Made by a program: the position numbers and the translations under genes
Shown here: one piece after another, positions 61,174-64,000 of the stretch
Position numbering within the stretch: position 1 is the stretch's first letter
Layout of the letters: the number at the start of each line of letters is the position of its first letter
Source of the DNA: Pirellulales bacterium
Lineage (GTDB): Bacteria; Planctomycetota; Planctomycetia; Pirellulales; Lacipirellulaceae
NCBI GenBank assembly: GCA_022841705.1
Contig: JALHQZ010000002.1
Coordinates: forward strand, 1,612,001-1,676,000
Length of the DNA stretch: 64,000 nucleotides
Direction of reading: 5' to 3'
Notes under the pieces: model-generated
Told to the model about the DNA's origin: nothing
Databases searched by the model: none
Seen by the model: only the letters and a program-made list of their open reading frames with translations

Positions 61174-62799
61174 CTATTGCGAAAAAGTGTCCGACGTATT
61201 GTGAATTGTTGGCCGGACGTAGAGGCTCAATTGGTAGACAGGATCTTCCCAATCGTCTGAGGCAGCAAACTCCAGGGATTCGATTTGTTCCCAATTGGCA
61301 AGTGCAGAAGACCAATTGCCGAGTGAAATTGTTCGGTCCGCTCCAGCAACCCATATTCGTGTAACACTTGGTGGAGGATTTAGGCCCTCTCTCAACCGTT
61401 CGTTAGGTTGAATTATCGAAAAATGGTTTACGTGCCCATTATTCTTCGGTAATTCAACTGGGCAATACAACTCACTTAAATGCAGTTCGACTTGCTCCGA
61501 ATGATATCGAAGTTCCAGAAGTTGCATCGGATCACCAGTCAGCACTATATCGTCAGGTTGGTAGTGCTTTTCGAGGTAGCTCACTGCCGAATCGATAGCT
61601 GGAGGACCGACTGGGAACACGCGAACATGTAGATAGGTGCCGTAGATACAGGGGATGACTACGGTGGCCGCAAATGCGAAGCGGAGGGAGCCGCTGCGAA
61701 CGCTCACAAATGCTGTTCCCATCAGTCCCAACATGCCTGCGTGCGCAAACGACATATATCTTGGAAGCGTGATTGGACGCTGCAAGAGGTTCGACAAAAC
61801 GATTGCACAGCCCCAAGGAACAAATGCGCAAAAAGAAAAGAAGATCGCCGCTCGGTTCCCTCGCACAACTGCCCATACAACTGTGCCTTCCACAAACAAC
61901 AGTACCGCGATTGCCATCCACACGACAACGTTTCGAGCGACTCCAACAACTGTCCCATAGAATGCGCCATCCCAGTAGCCGATACCTGTCGCCCAAGCCA
62001 CAACGACCTCGCTAATCGACACTATTGTCGGCGGTGGGATCCAGAAGTCAGTCTGCACGCGATGCGACTGTTGAAACAGGATTGGCAACCACGGCGTGTA
62101 GAGTGCAATGGAGACACCAACGGCTGCCAAGAAATGACCAAATTGTCGCATAGTGACAGCCATTGCTGTTCCGACCGCACCGGCAATGACACCACATACG
62201 ACAAAAGTAAGGTGTGCCGCCAATGTTAACATCGCAAAATTGTGAGTGTAGCACAGTGCGACAAGGGAGAGTCCGTAAGCCCCCCACCTCATAGCTACAT
62301 TCGTTTCAGTCCGAAGCGCCCTGATCAGTAGCCACGAACTTGTTGCACTAAGAAAAACACAGAGTACATACATCCGAACATTGCGGCTTGAGCCCACGTC
62401 AAGATAGTGGATCGCCGTCAAGACCGCAGCAAAAGTCCCGCCTACTTGCGAACTTCCATCACTCTCCCCTTTCCATCGCAACGATTCCCGAACCATTTGG
62501 TAAACGGCGGCAATCGTCGCCACTCCGATAACTACGGAAAGGCTTCGAAGAGCGATTACGGATGAACCGAAGAATTGCGACCAGAATCGCAGTAAAAGAA
62601 AATATAGCGGAGGATGCGTATCGCCAGAGCAGCGTTCAATTAGTTGGGAGAGTGACTCTGAGTTTGCTACACGCCAGCTGGCAGACTGATCACTATACAT
62701 CAGCGTTCCGTCAAGCCGATAAGTCCGGAGCCACAAGGCAATGAACGCGATGCCTAGCCCAACAATAGCAACCCGAGTGTTCGGCCAAGCGACCATCAT
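61174..62799 (-). CDS. GT39/ArnT-like membrane glycosyltransferase
   Basis: 541 residues with about ten membrane helices. The ArnT/PMT-type loop is seen early: LIERCSGDTHPPLYFLLLRF, with Asp-Thr-His-Pro. The first helix follows RVAIVGLGIAFIALWLRTY. The C-terminal about 120 residues form a soluble domain. It would transfer a sugar from polyprenyl-phosphate to an envelope acceptor. The DPM1-like GT2 at 55318 can supply this donor. It stands between the DUF1559 gene (81 bases upstream) and the fusion gene. Confidence 0.83.
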   Translation of the reverse strand: MMVAWPNTRVAIVGLGIAFIALWLRTYRLDGTLMYSDQSASWRVANSESLSQLIERCSGDTHPPLYFLLLRFWSQFFGSSVIALRSLSVVIGVATIAAVYQMVRESLRWKGESDGSSQVGGTFAAVLTAIHYLDVGSSRNVRMYVLCVFLSATSSWLLIRALRTETNVAMRWGAYGLSLVALCYTHNFAMLTLAAHLTFVVCGVIAGAVGTAMAVTMRQFGHFLAAVGVSIALYTPWLPILFQQSHRVQTDFWIPPPTIVSISEVVVAWATGIGYWDGAFYGTVVGVARNVVVWMAIAVLLFVEGTVVWAVVRGNRAAIFFSFCAFVPWGCAIVLSNLLQRPITLPRYMSFAHAGMLGLMGTAFVSVRSGSLRFAFAATVVIPCIYGTYLHVRVFPVGPPAIDSAVSYLEKHYQPDDIVLTGDPMQLLELRYHSEQVELHLSELYCPVELPKNNGHVNHFSIIQPNERLREGLNPPPSVTRIWVAGADRTISLGNWSSALANWEQIESLEFAASDDWEDPVYQLSLYVRPTIHNTSDTFSQ

Positions 62800-62880
62800 T
62801 CGCAGACCCTATCGGCGCGCGACACCACCGATATATGTTGACGCTTGGAATTTGCCCAAAACATGCCACGGGACGCAACT

Positions 62881-63837
62881 TCAAGGCAGAAGTCTTTCGT
62901 TCGAACTCGCTACGACTTCAGTACCAGCAATCGTCGCCATTGCCCGGTAAACTGTAAGGTCAATGCCCTCGCCGATGAAGTGAACAGAACCGTCAACCAT
63001 CGCGAAATGAAGGCCCATTGGATGCTCGCTCCGAAAACCACCAACGTTCTCCCACCAATCAGGCTCGTGCCGCCCATCGTCCTTTGGGCTGAGATTTGGG
63101 GGAATCGCGCAAGTAGAGTAGGCGTTATTTGCGTAAGGCCATGATACACGATTGTTGGTGGCAGGATTAACTTCACCAATCATGAAAGTATGGCTGTTTC
63201 CGTCAGCTACATGACGCAACCTACGGGGATTGCGGTAGTCACTGCGGCACATCATTCCGTCACCTTGCTCCAACCCATCGAACGAACCATTCGTCCCTTC
63301 ATTACGCCAGTCTGTATCGAGCTTTTCCTTCTTCTGAGATAAATCCGCCCCCCAATTCGCGCCACTAGCTGCGTGATAATTCGTAAGACCGACCATTAAT
63401 CCAGAAAGTCCACCGCGATCATCTCGAGGTTTATTTGTACTCCGGCCAATGCTTGGGCAAAGAAAAAGCGATATCGATTGATCGCAGACCCCGCTCTCTT
63501 CATGGGTTCTGTTCGGAATATCACCCATGTCGTAGAGAGTTTGCTCTTCAATTTCAGGAAGCAACTCAGCCAGCCAACTCCAGGAGGGTGCTGCTCGCCC
63601 CGACTCGTGGTCGGCTGGACCATAAAACCGTCCAACAGGAAAATGACAATGCGACTGTTCGTGAAGAGAGCACCCTAGCGCTAGCTGGCGAATGTTATTC
63701 TTACACTGCGTCTTCCGCGCCGCTTCACGAGCTGAGCCAATGGCAGGAAGAAGTATTGCCATTAGGACGCCGATGATAGAAAGAACAACCAGCAACTCCA
63801 CCAGAGTTAGTCCGATCGGGGGGGGGCGCCGAACCAT
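62881..63837 (-). CDS. DUF1559 protein with prepilin-like N-terminus
   Basis: 318 residues. Prepilin-like signal GLTLVELLVVLSIIGVLMA with +5 Glu, then LPAIGSAREAARKTQCKNN and NIRQLALGCSLHEQSHCHFP. Conserved DUF1559 C-terminal FAMVDGSVHFIGEGI. It is paralogous to the protein at 56205; the two bracket the envelope locus. It appears to be the first gene of the minus-strand unit, with 163 bases to the window end in which I see no gene. Confidence 0.93.
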   Translation of the reverse strand: MVRRPPPIGLTLVELLVVLSIIGVLMAILLPAIGSAREAARKTQCKNNIRQLALGCSLHEQSHCHFPVGRFYGPADHESGRAAPSWSWLAELLPEIEEQTLYDMGDIPNRTHEESGVCDQSISLFLCPSIGRSTNKPRDDRGGLSGLMVGLTNYHAASGANWGADLSQKKEKLDTDWRNEGTNGSFDGLEQGDGMMCRSDYRNPRRLRHVADGNSHTFMIGEVNPATNNRVSWPYANNAYSTCAIPPNLSPKDDGRHEPDWWENVGGFRSEHPMGLHFAMVDGSVHFIGEGIDLTVYRAMATIAGTEVVASSNERLLP

Positions 63838-64000
63838 TGTGATCTACCTCTCTGCAAGAAGCACTTTTTAAGGCAAAGCGCGGGAAATGTCGGCCAGTAC
63901 ACCAGTATTGTTGCGGAAGCCTGCTCATCCACAAATTAGATTCGATTTGTGTGAGCGTGAATAGGTCAAAATGAAGTGGACTAGGCCAGTTCGACATCTT

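Noticed and set aside
1..64000. CRISPR arrays, rRNA genes and insertion sequences
   Set aside because: No regularly spaced short repeats, no rRNA-like stretch and no transposase pattern were found on either strand.

Overview
The window looks like planctomycete chromosomal DNA, of the Pirellula type. The evidence is two DUF1559 proteins with prepilin-like N-termini, a sulfatase-fold envelope enzyme, GC-rich sequence with long same-strand gene runs, and a tyrosine recombinase carrying a tRNA-derived attachment core. There are no rRNA genes, no intact tRNA, no CRISPR array and no recognisable insertion sequence. All family calls rest on reading the translated sequence; no database search was run.

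Region 1 (1-27.25 kb) is a heavy-metal resistance island with two divergent arms. The minus arm (8.9 kb to 1) encodes a Cys/His-rich secreted protein, two proteins with Cys-rich metal-binding modules, a lipoprotein, a double-length RND adaptor and an HME-RND pump. The plus arm (10.3-27.2 kb) encodes a Cys-rich protein, a secreted HMA-domain protein, a lipoprotein, a MacAB-like exporter split into permease, adaptor, ATPase and permease, a Zn/Cd-type P1B ATPase, a small membrane protein, a Cys/His-rich and a His-rich periplasmic protein, and a complete adaptor, RND pump and TolC set. Together they would sequester metal in the envelope and pump it outward. No metal-responsive regulator is visible.

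Region 2 (about 28.0-55.3 kb) is accessory and mobile. It starts with a tyrosine recombinase and a HEAT-repeat protein, then an AAA ATPase and subtilisin pair that matches the anti-phage system IetAS. A second integrase has the 3' half of a CAT-anticodon tRNA inside its coding region. A tight minus-strand operon (42.4-35.9 kb) encodes a membrane protein, a vWA protein, two small proteins, a VirD4-like coupling protein, an acidic protein and an excisionase-like protein. After two unknown overlapping genes comes a plus-strand block of small genes with a TOPRIM primase, GIY-YIG protein, ArdC antirestriction protein and ParE-like toxin pair. This block points toward an 840-bp hairpin-rich intergenic region (candidate oriT) followed by mobC and a MOBP-like relaxase. 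Two diverged copies of a ~178-bp dyad-rich leader precede genes of the block. The layout resembles a conjugative leading region, and the whole looks like an integrative mobilizable element, because no VirB-type channel genes are seen. An integrase fragment closes the region.

Region 3 (55.3-64 kb) has visibly lower GC and looks like an envelope lipid or glycan locus. It holds a DPM1-like GT2, a DUF1559 protein, a HIGH-motif cytidylyltransferase, a DedA protein, an unusual fusion of a CDP-alcohol phosphotransferase with an LtaS-like transferase, an ArnT-like glycosyltransferase and a second DUF1559 protein. The strongest candidates for something undescribed are this fusion pathway, the repeated leader elements, and the unknown gene pair at 43.1-45.3 kb.
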